Positions 18,132 through 26,691 of a stretch of DNA of 64,000 nt are shown here, piece by piece. Numbering within the stretch: the first letter of the stretch is position 1; each line of letters starts with the position of its first letter. Position numbers and translations under genes: made by a program. The notes beneath the pieces were generated by a model, which saw only the letters and a program-made list of their open reading frames with translations, did no database searches and had not been told where the DNA came from. This stretch comes from Pseudomonas helvetica (lineage in GTDB: Bacteria; Pseudomonadota; Gammaproteobacteria; Pseudomonadales; Pseudomonadaceae): NCBI RefSeq assembly GCF_039908645.1, contig NZ_CP150917.1, positions 4,971,501 to 5,035,500 on the forward strand, in the 5' to 3' direction.

Positions 18132-19187
18132 TTAGGCGGCGAGTACGCGGCAGGCTTCGGATGGAATGGTCACCGACACCGGGTTGCCGATGCTCAGGCC
18201 GATGCCCTGGCATGGCGTGCTCAAGGCTGTCAGCGTCACCCCGGAACACTCGACCGTGGTTTCGATGGTCGCGCCGATATCGCGCACGAACGTCACCCTG
18301 CCCAGCAAGCGATTACCGGCGGTTGCCTGTGGGTGCGACAGCTGGAGGTCTTCCGGACGCACCAGCATCTTGACCTTTTCACCGACCACGATGCTGCTGC
18401 AAATCGGCACCTGAAGCGCATCGCCACCGGGCAAACCGACTTTACCGTCACCCAATGCGGTGGCCGGAAAAATGTTCCCCGAGCCGATAAAGTCGGCGAC
18501 GAACTCGTTGGCCGGATGCCGGTAGATCTCGATCGGCGTGCCGACCTGCTGCACCCGATTCTGCCCCAACACCACCACGATGTCCGCCATGGTCATGGCT
18601 TCGCGCTGGTCGTGGGTGACCATGATGGTGGTGATGTTGAGGCGTTGCTGAAGCTGACGAATCTCCACTTGCATCGATTCGCGCAGCTTGGCATCGAGGG
18701 CCGACAGCGGTTCGTCGAGCAGGAGGATTTTCGGGTGTGAGGCAATCGCCCGGGCAATCGCCACGCGCTGACGCTGACCACCGGAGAGTTTCGACACCGG
18801 ACGATCAATCATTTCTTGCAACTGAATCAGTTGCAGCAATTCAGTGACCCGCGCCTGCTGATCGGCCTTGCTCACGCCACGCAGTTTCAGCGGATAGGCG
18901 ATGTTCTCGCCGACCGTCATGTGCGGGAACAGCGCCAGCGACTGAAACACCATGCCAAAGTTGCGCAGGTGCGCCGGTGTGTTGCCGATGTCTTCACCGT
19001 CCAGACGAATCTCGCCATCGGAAAGGGTTTCCAGGCCGGCAATCATCCGCAGCAAGGTGGTTTTGCCACAGCCCGAAGGGCCGAGAAAACACACCAGCTT
19101 GCCCTCAGGCAGGTGCAGATTGACGTCCTTCACCGCACACGCCGTGCCGTAGCGTTTCTCGACGTTTTCCAGAATTAAACCAGTCAT
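18132..19187 (-). CDS. ABC transporter ATP-binding protein, spermidine/putrescine type (PotA-like)
   Basis: The 351-residue ATPase energises uptake through the two permeases encoded just upstream. It carries Walker A GPSGCGKTT, Q-loop FQSLALFPH, signature LSGGQRQRVAIARAI, Walker B ILLLDEPLSALD and H-loop MVTHDQREA. Its C-terminal TOBE domain (VRPEDLQLSH) is typical of the polyamine/iron/opine class. It is the last gene of the operon binding protein - permease - permease - ATPase, 15 bp after the second permease. Confidence 0.9.
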   Translation of the reverse strand: MTGLILENVEKRYGTACAVKDVNLHLPEGKLVCFLGPSGCGKTTLLRMIAGLETLSDGEIRLDGEDIGNTPAHLRNFGMVFQSLALFPHMTVGENIAYPLKLRGVSKADQQARVTELLQLIQLQEMIDRPVSKLSGGQRQRVAIARAIASHPKILLLDEPLSALDAKLRESMQVEIRQLQQRLNITTIMVTHDQREAMTMADIVVVLGQNRVQQVGTPIEIYRHPANEFVADFIGSGNIFPATALGDGKVGLPGGDALQVPICSSIVVGEKVKMLVRPEDLQLSHPQATAGNRLLGRVTFVRDIGATIETTVECSGVTLTALSTPCQGIGLSIGNPVSVTIPSEACRVLAA

Positions 19188-19202
19188 GCTTCACCTCAAG
19201 AA

Positions 19203-20051
19203 TCAGAACGAGACGCCACCTTCGCCGACTAGCTTCTCCAACGCCCAGATCAGGACGAAGTCGATCAGCACGATCAGCACGGCAAACGAGAATACGGTTG
19301 GGTCCAACGACGACACGGTGCGGCTGAACATCCAGATCGGCACGGTCATGACATCGATGGTGTAGAGGAAGTACGTCACGGTGAACTCGTTGAACGAGAC
19401 AATGAACGCCAGCAGCATCCCGGCAAGGATCCCCGACTTCATCAACGGCACCACCACATCGACAATCGCCCGCATCGGCGAAGCGCCGAGCATTTGTGCG
19501 GCCTCTTCGACTTCGCTGCCGATGGACAGCATCGCCGCCGTGCAGTTTTTCACCACGAACGGCAAGGCCAGGATCACGTGGGCAATCACTAGTCGCGACA
19601 CCGTCATCTGGAACGGCAGGCTGTCGAACACCAGCAACAACGCCAGGCCCAGTACCACCATCGGGAACACCAACGGCAGCGACATCAATTGCAGTGCAAT
19701 GGCTTTGCCACGAAACTCCAGGCGGGTCAGTGCATAAGCTGCCGGCACCGCAACGAGGGTCGCGAAGATCATGGCCATGAACGACACCATCAGGCTGGTG
19801 GTCATGGCTTTGCCCAGGCTCAGCACATCGCTGGCGTCCGGGGACGCGAAGGTATGCCAGGCGGCCTTGTACCATTGCAGGCTGTAACTGCTGGGTGGGA
19901 AGTCGAGGTTCGAAGAACCACTGAACGACATGACAATCATGGTCAGGATCGGCAACACCGCCAGAAACAGGATGACGCCTGAAAGGATCCCGGCAAATTT
20001 ACCGGTATCGCCTGGCAACAGCGACAGGCGCTTCTTGCTCAACGTGCTCAT
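19203..20051 (-). CDS. ABC transporter permease (PotC-like)
   Basis: The 282-residue inner-membrane permease has about six TM helices and a BPD_transp_1 fold. The cytoplasmic EAA loop that contacts the ATPase is EEAAQMLGASPMRAIVDVVV. The N-terminus overlaps the stop of the preceding permease by 4 bp. It is the second permease of a spermidine/putrescine-type importer; the true substrate is unknown. Confidence 0.87.
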   Translation of the reverse strand: MSTLSKKRLSLLPGDTGKFAGILSGVILFLAVLPILTMIVMSFSGSSNLDFPPSSYSLQWYKAAWHTFASPDASDVLSLGKAMTTSLMVSFMAMIFATLVAVPAAYALTRLEFRGKAIALQLMSLPLVFPMVVLGLALLLVFDSLPFQMTVSRLVIAHVILALPFVVKNCTAAMLSIGSEVEEAAQMLGASPMRAIVDVVVPLMKSGILAGMLLAFIVSFNEFTVTYFLYTIDVMTVPIWMFSRTVSSLDPTVFSFAVLIVLIDFVLIWALEKLVGEGGVSF

Positions 20052-20956
20052 TGCGAAGCCTCCAGCATGCGCCGACGACGGCCAGTGATGTATTCGGACA
20101 AGGTCATGATGGCCAGCGTGGTGACGATCAGCACCACACCCGCCGCGGAGGCGGCCGGCCAGTTCATCAGCGGGGCGATCTGGTCATGCACCATCACCGC
20201 AAGCATCGGCACGCGCCGACCGCCGAGCAGCAAGGGCACCACGAAGCTGCTGGCGTTATAGGCGAATACCAGGGTCGCGCCGGTGATGATTCCCGGCATG
20301 CTCATCGGCAGCACCACCTGGAAAAACACCTTCAAGCGGCTCGCGCCCAAGGTCGCCGCGGCTTCCTCGTAAGTGCGGGCAACGCCGCGCATGGCGCTGG
20401 CAATCGGCAGCACGGCCAACGGGAAAGCGGTTTGTACCAGGCCCATCAATACGCCGTTCTGGTTGTACAGCAGCATGATAGGACGCTTGATCAGGCCCAG
20501 GCCCATCAGCGCCTGATTGAGCATCCCGCCAGGTCCCAGGATCACCAGCCAGCCGTAGCTTTGTAGCAACAGGTTGACCAGCAACGGCAACAGCACGGCG
20601 GCCAGAAACACTCGACGCAGCAACGGCGAGGTCAGGCGCGACATGGTGTACGCCACCGGGATCGCCAGCAGTACGGCAATCACCGCGCTGATCAATGCCA
20701 GGCGCAAGGTCAGCAGCAGGGATTTGAGGTAATAGGGTTCCAGCAGCTGGGCATAACTGGCGAGGCTGAAACCGCTCCATTCCGCGCCTTTGGTGCCCAC
20801 GCTCATGCGCAACACCAGCAGGCTGGCGGCAATCAGCACACCGAGAAACAGCATCGATGGCGAAAGAAATAACCAGGCGCGCGTCGTCGGCGAAACGCCG
20901 AAGTTCGGGCGTACGGCAACGGGGCTGACCGTTTGGGTCAGAGGTTGGTGTTCCAT
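20048..20956 (-). CDS. ABC transporter permease (PotB-like)
   Basis: The 302-residue permease has the EAA motif EEAAATLGASRLKVFFQVVL and about six TM helices. The start MEHQPLTQTV at 20956 is chosen because the longer frame upstream is translated from a REPIN and is not protein-like. The 218-bp gap to the binding-protein gene holds that REPIN. The gene overlaps the next permease by ATGA. Confidence 0.87.
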   Translation of the reverse strand: MEHQPLTQTVSPVAVRPNFGVSPTTRAWLFLSPSMLFLGVLIAASLLVLRMSVGTKGAEWSGFSLASYAQLLEPYYLKSLLLTLRLALISAVIAVLLAIPVAYTMSRLTSPLLRRVFLAAVLLPLLVNLLLQSYGWLVILGPGGMLNQALMGLGLIKRPIMLLYNQNGVLMGLVQTAFPLAVLPIASAMRGVARTYEEAAATLGASRLKVFFQVVLPMSMPGIITGATLVFAYNASSFVVPLLLGGRRVPMLAVMVHDQIAPLMNWPAASAAGVVLIVTTLAIMTLSEYITGRRRRMLEASQ

Positions 20957-21007
20957 AGCAATGGTCTCGTCAATGGAAGGCAAAAAACCTGGAGCCGTAC
21001 AAGAAAC

Positions 21008-21152
21008 CGTGGCGAGGGAGCTTGCTCCCGCTGGGCCGCGAAGCGACCCCAGAACCTGCCAACCGGTGTTTTTCCGACACACCGCATCTACCGGTTCACG
21101 ACTGCTGCGCCCGAGCGCGGAACGGCCGGCGGGAGCAAGCTCCCTCGCCACA
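21008..21152. repeat. REPIN between binding-protein and permease genes
   Basis: Same family as the element at 17971: CGTGGCGAGGGAGCTTGCTC at the left and the complementary end at 21132-21152, with an internal CTGCTGCGCCCGAGCGCGGA. It sits inside the ABC operon, so it is transcribed with it. Confidence 0.85.
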
Positions 21153-21174
21153 ATGGATCTCCAGGCGGCAGACG

Positions 21175-22278
21175 TCAGGAAGAGAAGATTTCCGTGTAGC
21201 GACGAATCCATTGGTCATGCACAGTCGCCAGGAAGGCGTTGTCGTGCATGATCGCCTTCTCGGCAATCTGCTCCGGCGTCAGGATGTACGGGCTCTTGCG
21301 CGCTTCGGCAGAGATGATTGCCTTGGCGTTGACCGGGCCGTTATAGATGTCTTCGGCCATCTTGCCCTGCACCAGCGGATCGAGTGAGTGGTTGATGAAG
21401 GCATAGGCCAGGTCGGTATCGCCCGGACGGTTCTTCGGCATGACCGACTGCATCAGGTCGGTGTAGAAACCTTCCTTCATGCCAAAGGTTGCACTCAGAC
21501 CGTAGTTCGGATCGCGGATCTGTTTCGGGAAGAATGCAGGAGCGTACAACCCACCCATGTCCAGGGAGCCGGTGCGGAACAGTTCGGCGATCTGGTTCGG
21601 GTTCTCACCCAGGGTCACCACGCGGCTCTTGAGCTCGGCGAGTTTCTTGAAGCCGGGTTCGATGTTGTGTTCGTCACCACCGGCCAGTTTGGCGGCGATG
21701 ATGATCAGGTCCATGGCCTCGGTCCAGTTCGGCGGCGGCAGGAAGATGTTCGGCGCCAGATCCGCGTCCCACAGGGCCGCATAGCTGTCCGGGGCTTCTT
21801 TCTGAGTGCGGCTGCTGTAGACGAGGCTGTTGCACCAGAGCAGGTAACCGATGCCGTGACCGTTGGCCCCGGTGCGGTATTTCTCCGGTACGTCGATCAG
21901 GTTGGGAATGCGGTTCAGGTCCGGCTTTTCCAGCAACCCGGCAGCGGCCAGGCCTTCAGCGCCGACGCCAGCCAGGGTGATGACGTCGTATTGCGGGCGA
22001 TCACCACCGGCCTTCAGTTTGGCGACCATTTCCGAAGTACTGCCGGTACGGTCCGCGATGACCTTGGCGCCGGTCTTGGCTTCAAAGGTCGCGGCGATGT
22101 TACGCAGCGCCGCAAGCCCGGTGTCATCGGACCAGGTCAACAGCCGCAGGGTCTTGCCCTGAAAACGTGTGTCACTGGCGTTGGCGCGGATGAACGGCAT
22201 GCTCATGGCCGCCGCCGCAACCGATGCAACACCTACGGTCTTGATGAATTGTCTTCTGTTCAGATCATGATCGCCCAT
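21175..22278 (-). CDS. ABC transporter substrate-binding protein, Tat-exported (PotD/PotF family)
   Basis: The 367-residue periplasmic binding protein captures the substrate for the downstream permeases. The N-terminus has a twin-arginine signal (NRRQFIKTVGVASVAAAAMS). The mature part resembles spermidine/putrescine-binding proteins (LRLLTWSDDTGLAALRN, FEAKTGAKVIADRTGSTSEM, a C-terminal TDLAYAFINHSLDP). AGGGAG precedes the ATG. It is first in the operon. Neighbouring AruI-like decarboxylase and aldehyde dehydrogenase suggest a guanidino, polyamine or keto-acid-related substrate, which is inference. Confidence 0.87.
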   Translation of the reverse strand: MGDHDLNRRQFIKTVGVASVAAAAMSMPFIRANASDTRFQGKTLRLLTWSDDTGLAALRNIAATFEAKTGAKVIADRTGSTSEMVAKLKAGGDRPQYDVITLAGVGAEGLAAAGLLEKPDLNRIPNLIDVPEKYRTGANGHGIGYLLWCNSLVYSSRTQKEAPDSYAALWDADLAPNIFLPPPNWTEAMDLIIIAAKLAGGDEHNIEPGFKKLAELKSRVVTLGENPNQIAELFRTGSLDMGGLYAPAFFPKQIRDPNYGLSATFGMKEGFYTDLMQSVMPKNRPGDTDLAYAFINHSLDPLVQGKMAEDIYNGPVNAKAIISAEARKSPYILTPEQIAEKAIMHDNAFLATVHDQWIRRYTEIFSS

Positions 22279-22413
22279 GAAGGACTCCCTTTATTGTTGT
22301 AGGTATGAGTTAGGAGCATCCCTTGCGCCCGCGCTCTTCGATCCGCTGCAACCCCCCGTGTTACAAGGGTTGTAGCGAGGTCTGCGGGTTCATCCTGAGG
22401 TCACGCAAAACGC

Positions 22414-22461
22414 GCAACAATCGAAAAAAAATCATTGGTGCCATGTCCCTGGCGCATGCCT
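22414..22461. promoter_or_regulatory. 48-bp element shared with the decarboxylase/LysR promoter (copy A)
   Basis: Ungapped comparison with 25681-25728 gives 37 identical bases of 48: GCAACAATCG, then an A-rich 8-mer, TCAT, CCATGTCC and CATGCCT in the same register. It lies 136 bp upstream of the binding-protein start and has the same orientation relative to that gene as copy B has to the decarboxylase gene. It is probably the operator of the LysR regulator at 25738. Confidence 0.65.
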
Positions 22462-22477
22462 CGTTACGAGGCATGCG
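22453..22477. terminator. 12-bp-arm palindrome downstream of the aldehyde dehydrogenase
   Basis: CGCATGCCTCGT and ACGAGGCATGCG flank a single T. On the minus strand it starts 18 nt after the dehydrogenase stop, fitting a terminator, although no T-run follows directly. It also overlaps the right end of the shared 48-bp element. Confidence 0.5.
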
Positions 22478-22495
22478 TGGGCCGTTTTCGTGCCG

Positions 22496-23944
22496 TCAGA
22501 CGGCGCGAATCACGTGCTTTATTTCTTGAAACGCCTGCAAGCCCCACGGCCCCAACTCGCGGCCGATGCTGCTCTGCTTGTAGCCGCCCCAGGCCGTCTG
22601 CGGGAAGATCACCTGCGGCGCGTTGATCCATACCAACCCGGCCTGCAAGGCGTTGGCGACCCGTTCGGCGGTCAGCGGATCAGCGCTGACCACGCTGGCC
22701 ACCAGACCAAACTGGCTGTCGTTGGCCAGCTCGATCGCCTCTTGCTCCGTGGCAAAACTGCGCACACAGAGCACCGGGCCAAAAATCTCTTCACACCACA
22801 ACGCACTGTCGAGGGGCACTTCAGTGAAAATGGTCGGCCGCAAAAAATAGCCATGCGGCAGATCGGCAGGCCGGTCACCGCCACAGACCAACCGCGCACC
22901 CGCGCTCAAGCCGCGATCAATGTGGCCCAGCACGCGCTGGTATTGCGCCTGATTGACCAGCGCACCCATTTCAACCTCGGGGTCAAACGGGTCAGCCACG
23001 CGAATCGCATTGGCACGCGCCGTCAGCCGCAGCAGGAATTCGTCCGCCAGTTCATCGGCGACCAACACCCGGCTGGTGGCCGAACACATCTGCCCGGCGT
23101 TGAAGAAACCACCACCACTGGCCAGCTCCACGGCCAGCTCGAGATCGGCATCCGCCAGCACCAACAGCGAGGATTTGCCACCCAGTTCCAGGCTCACGCC
23201 CTTGACGGTTTCCGCCGCACGCTGCATGACCTGAACGCCGACCGCGTTGCTGCCGGTGAAGGAAATTTTTGCCACCCGCGGATCGGCCGACAGCGGCGCA
23301 CCGACCGCCAGCCCGGTACCGCAGACCAGGTTGAACACACCGTTGGGCAAGCCGCTCTCGGCGATGATCGCCGCCAGTTCCAGCTCCGGCAGCGGCGTGA
23401 CTTCCGAAGGCTTGAGCACCACGCAGCAACCCGCCGCCAAGGCTGGCGCGAGCTTCCAGGCAGTGGTGACCATCGGGAAGTTCCACGGCACGATCAACCC
23501 GACCACACCGCACGCTTCACGGCGCACGCGGGCGGCGAAGTCTTCGCTCGGCAGTTCCACAACGCGGTCCTGGCCGGCGTCCAGCGCTTCAGCGAGACCC
23601 GCGTAATACTCGAACGTGGCGATCACGTCATCGACGTCGATGCCCGCTTCGAACTGTGGCTTGCCGTTGTTGCTCGACTGCAAATACATCAAGCGTTCAC
23701 GGCGGGCCTGCACTCCATTGGCGATCTTGCGCAACACCGCGCCACGCTCGGCACCGGTGGTTTTCGACCACTGCACAAACGCCGCACTGGCCGCTGTGAC
23801 CGCTTGATCAACTGCGCGCTGATCGCCTCCCTTGACGGTGGTCAACAGCGCTTCGGTCGCCGGATTGATGACCCGCAAGTGCTCGTCGCCAGCCGACCAT
23901 TGGCCATCGATATACAAACCGTCCTGGATGATTGGAAAGCTCAT
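22496..23944 (-). CDS. NAD(P)-dependent aldehyde dehydrogenase
   Basis: The 482-residue enzyme oxidises an aldehyde to the acid. It has the ALDH motifs VPWNFPMVTTAWKLAPALAA, cofactor loop FTGSNAVG, general base LELGGKS and nucleophile GQMCSATSRVLV. The start MSFPIIQDGL at 23944 overlaps the stop of the ThDP decarboxylase by ATGA, so the two are translationally coupled. The aldehyde produced by the decarboxylase is the natural substrate, for example 4-guanidinobutyraldehyde if the partner is a true AruI. Betaine-aldehyde dehydrogenase similarity is general. Confidence 0.85.
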   Translation of the reverse strand: MSFPIIQDGLYIDGQWSAGDEHLRVINPATEALLTTVKGGDQRAVDQAVTAASAAFVQWSKTTGAERGAVLRKIANGVQARRERLMYLQSSNNGKPQFEAGIDVDDVIATFEYYAGLAEALDAGQDRVVELPSEDFAARVRREACGVVGLIVPWNFPMVTTAWKLAPALAAGCCVVLKPSEVTPLPELELAAIIAESGLPNGVFNLVCGTGLAVGAPLSADPRVAKISFTGSNAVGVQVMQRAAETVKGVSLELGGKSSLLVLADADLELAVELASGGGFFNAGQMCSATSRVLVADELADEFLLRLTARANAIRVADPFDPEVEMGALVNQAQYQRVLGHIDRGLSAGARLVCGGDRPADLPHGYFLRPTIFTEVPLDSALWCEEIFGPVLCVRSFATEQEAIELANDSQFGLVASVVSADPLTAERVANALQAGLVWINAPQVIFPQTAWGGYKQSSIGRELGPWGLQAFQEIKHVIRAV

Positions 23945-25578
23945 GCCGACACCGCCTTCATCCACTGGGTCTGATCGATTTCGATCAGGGTCGGGCCCTG
24001 GCGATCAGTGGCTGCACGCAGTGCCGCGCGCAGTTCTTCAACGCCGCTGACGGCGTGTGCCGCACAACCCAGGCCTTTGGCCACGGCGATGAAATCCGGG
24101 GTGTAGATGTCCACGCCAACCGGTTCGATGTCGCGGTTGACCATGTATTTCTTGATCTCTTCGTAGCCCTGGTTATTCCACAGCAGGACGATGACCGGGG
24201 TGCGTGCTTCCACCGCGCTGGCCAGTTCCGGCAAGGTGAATTGCAGGCCGCCGTCGCCAATCAGGCACACCACCGGTGGACGACTGTTGCGTTCCTGACC
24301 ACCGCCGAGCCACGCGCCAATGGCCGCCGGCAAGGCATAGCCGAGGGTGCCGTAACCGGTCGACGAGTTGAACCAGCGACGCGGGCGTTCCGGGTTGAAC
24401 GTCAGGTTGCCGGTGTACACCGGTTGGGTCGAGTCGCCGACGAATACCGCTTCCGGCAACTCATCCAGCACGGTGTGCAGGAACTGCGTCTGGGCACGGG
24501 TTGGCGCGTCCCAGATGGTTTCAAGTTCGGCACGCAAGCTGGCGGCGCGAGCCTGGCCCCAGTCGCTGCAACGTTCGGCCAGAGAATGTTTGGCCAGGCC
24601 ATCGAGCAAGGCCTGGGCCGCGCTTTGTGCATCGGAGACCAGCGCCACCTTCGGCGGGTAGTTGCGCACGGTCTGGTCTGGATCGATGTCGACCCGCAGC
24701 AAGGTGCCTGGAATTTCAAAGCCACCGGCAAAGGTCACGTCGTAGTCGGTCTCGGCCAGTTCAGTACCGATTGCCAGTACCACATCGGCGTCAGCCACCA
24801 GGGCGCGGGTGGCCACCAGCGTTTGCGTCGAACCGATCAGTAATGGGTGAGCCGACGGCAGCAAGCCTTTGGCATTGATGGTCAGCGCCACCGGTGCATC
24901 GAGCAATTCAGCGAGTCGGGTCAACTCGGCCGCTGCATCGATCGAACCGCCACCGGCGAGGATCAACGGGCGTTTGGCGTTGGCCAGCAGTTCGCTCATC
25001 TGCGCCACGGCCGACGGCGCTGCACCGGCGCGAGTGATGCTCACCGGTTGGCTGGCGAGCAAGGCATCGGCGTCTTCGACCAGCACGTCGAGCGGAATTT
25101 CGATGTGCACCGGACGCGGCCGACCGGCCTGGAACAAGGCGAAGGCTCGGGCCAGCACGCCCGGCAATTCGGCAGCGGACATCAGCGTGTGGGAGAACGC
25201 AGCAACGCCGGCCACCAGTGCGCCCTGGTTCGGCAGCTCGTGCAGCTTGCCGCGTCCGCCGCCCAACTGGCTGCGCGATTGCACGCTGGAAATCACCAGC
25301 ATCGGGATCGAATCGGCGTAGGCCTGGCCCATCGCCGTGGTGACGTTGGTCATGCCGGGGCCGGTGATGATGAAGCACACACCCGGTTTGCCGCTGGTGC
25401 GTGCATAACCGTCAGCCATGAAGCCGGCACCCTGCTCGTGACGCGGAGTAACGTGGTTGATGCTCGAACGGGCCAGCCCGCGATACAGCTCAACGGTATG
25501 CACGCCGGGAATGCCGAACACCTGCTCGACCCCGTAACCTTCGAGTAACTTGACCAATACTTCGCCGCACGTCGCCAT
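23941..25578 (-). CDS. ThDP-dependent 2-oxo acid decarboxylase, acetolactate synthase-like (AruI-like)
   Basis: This 545-residue enzyme belongs to the acetolactate synthase/benzoylformate decarboxylase fold. The N-terminal PYR domain has the catalytic glutamate in TPRHEQGAGFMADGYAR, and the C-terminal PP domain has GDGGLQFTLPELA and NNQGYEEIKKY. The start region MATCGEVLVKLLEGYGVEQV and the block ADSIPMLVISSV resemble 5-guanidino-2-oxopentanoate decarboxylase (AruI) of the arginine transaminase pathway. No aruH-like transaminase is present nearby, so the oxo-acid substrate is open. AAGG lies before the ATG at 25578. The upstream frame to 25623 is not used here. Confidence 0.75.
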   Translation of the reverse strand: MATCGEVLVKLLEGYGVEQVFGIPGVHTVELYRGLARSSINHVTPRHEQGAGFMADGYARTSGKPGVCFIITGPGMTNVTTAMGQAYADSIPMLVISSVQSRSQLGGGRGKLHELPNQGALVAGVAAFSHTLMSAAELPGVLARAFALFQAGRPRPVHIEIPLDVLVEDADALLASQPVSITRAGAAPSAVAQMSELLANAKRPLILAGGGSIDAAAELTRLAELLDAPVALTINAKGLLPSAHPLLIGSTQTLVATRALVADADVVLAIGTELAETDYDVTFAGGFEIPGTLLRVDIDPDQTVRNYPPKVALVSDAQSAAQALLDGLAKHSLAERCSDWGQARAASLRAELETIWDAPTRAQTQFLHTVLDELPEAVFVGDSTQPVYTGNLTFNPERPRRWFNSSTGYGTLGYALPAAIGAWLGGGQERNSRPPVVCLIGDGGLQFTLPELASAVEARTPVIVLLWNNQGYEEIKKYMVNRDIEPVGVDIYTPDFIAVAKGLGCAAHAVSGVEELRAALRAATDRQGPTLIEIDQTQWMKAVSA

Positions 25579-25680
25579 ATCTTTACCCTTCTTGTTCGTT
25601 GAGACGCTGGCCCCGCGCGGCATTGGATGGCGCGCCGCGGTGCTCAGTCATGGCGTTATTGGAACGGTCAGCGGGTAGCC

Positions 25681-25728
25681 GCAACAATCGATAAAAAGTC
25701 ATACTCGCCATGTCCTCACCTCATGCCT
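25681..25728. promoter_or_regulatory. 48-bp element shared with the ABC transporter promoter (copy B)
   Basis: This partner of 22414-22461 lies in the divergent region between the decarboxylase (start 25578) and the LysR gene (start 25738). The right end touches the LysR start region, which would allow autoregulation. Identity with copy A is concentrated in three blocks about one helical turn apart. Confidence 0.65.
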
Positions 25729-25737
25729 TGGCGTTCT

Positions 25738-26619
25738 ATGAAACGACTTCCCCCCCTTCCCGCGTTGCACACGTTCCTGATCACGGCCCAGTGCTGCAAT
25801 TTCACCCGGGCAGCCGAGCAACTGCACATCACCCAGGGCGCGGTGAGCCGGCAGATCGCCGGGCTGGAAGAGCATTTGGGCTACACGCTGTTTCATCGCC
25901 AGGCACGCGGTTTGAGCCTGACGGCCGAGGGGCTCGAGTGGCTGCCACGGATCCAGCAGGTGTTCGGTTTGATCGATGAGGCGGTGGAACAGGTGGGCGC
26001 ACACCGCGAAACCTTGCAGCTCAAGGCCCCGACCTGTGTCATGCGTTGGTTGCTGCCGCGTTTGCTGCAATGGCAAAAAGAACGCCCGGACGTGCCGGTG
26101 GAACTGACCACCACGGTGCAACATGGCGTGGATTTTCATCGCGAGCAGTTTGACGCTGCGGTCATGTATGGCGCACCGCCGGACAGTTCACTGGCGTCGC
26201 TGCACCTGTTTGACGAGCAACTGACGCCGGTCTGTTCGCAGCCTCTGCTCGACGGCCCGGTGCCGCTGCACAGCCCGTCAGACCTGAGTCAACATTTGCT
26301 GCTGCACCCAACGCGCGATCAGCGGGACTGGAAGGCCTGGCTGAAAGCGGCGGACGTCAACCTCAACACACTCGGCAAGAGTCAGCATTTCGAAACCCTG
26401 GACCTGGCGATGTCCGTGGCGTCTCAAGGAACGGGGGTGGCGATTGGGGATTGGTCGTTGATCGGCGATGACCTGAGTGCCGGACGGCTGGTCATGCCCT
26501 TTGATTTGAAGGTGAAAACGGGGCTCGGGTATTACCTGGTATTCCCGCAGAAACCGGGACCGTCGCCGCAGTTGCGTGAACTGATGGAATGGCTGGTGGT
26601 GCAGGCGCAGGCGCGCTGA
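25738..26619 (+). CDS. LysR-family regulator (GcvA-like)
   Basis: The 293-residue regulator has the HTH AAEQLHITQGAVSRQIAGLE and the GcvA-type effector domain (LKAPTCVMRWLLPRLLQWQ, FDAAVMYG, VASQGTGVAIGD). The start MKRLPPLPALHTF at 25738 fits the family; an in-frame ATG at 25723 is possible. It is divergent from the decarboxylase-dehydrogenase operon and is the likely controller of that operon and of the ABC transporter through the shared 48-bp element. Confidence 0.83.
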   Translation: MKRLPPLPALHTFLITAQCCNFTRAAEQLHITQGAVSRQIAGLEEHLGYTLFHRQARGLSLTAEGLEWLPRIQQVFGLIDEAVEQVGAHRETLQLKAPTCVMRWLLPRLLQWQKERPDVPVELTTTVQHGVDFHREQFDAAVMYGAPPDSSLASLHLFDEQLTPVCSQPLLDGPVPLHSPSDLSQHLLLHPTRDQRDWKAWLKAADVNLNTLGKSQHFETLDLAMSVASQGTGVAIGDWSLIGDDLSAGRLVMPFDLKVKTGLGYYLVFPQKPGPSPQLRELMEWLVVQAQAR

Positions 26620-26640
26620 ATCTGCCCCCAAACACTTCCC

Positions 26641-26670
26641 CCTGTAGCAGGCTGCGCCAGCTGCTACAGG
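26641..26670. terminator. Single REP hairpin between convergent genes
   Basis: CCTGTAGCAG and CTGCTACAGG flank GCTGCGCCAG. This belongs to the TGTAGCAGCTG REP family also seen paired at 51731 and 57326. Its position between two convergent genes suggests bidirectional transcription termination. Confidence 0.65.
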
Positions 26671-26691
26671 GAGCGCGTGGTGTCCTTTGGA

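Noticed and set aside
22490..23974. Plus-strand open frame of 494 codons opposite the aldehyde dehydrogenase
   Set aside because: The dehydrogenase on the minus strand has all catalytic motifs; the plus frame reads as antisense low-complexity protein.
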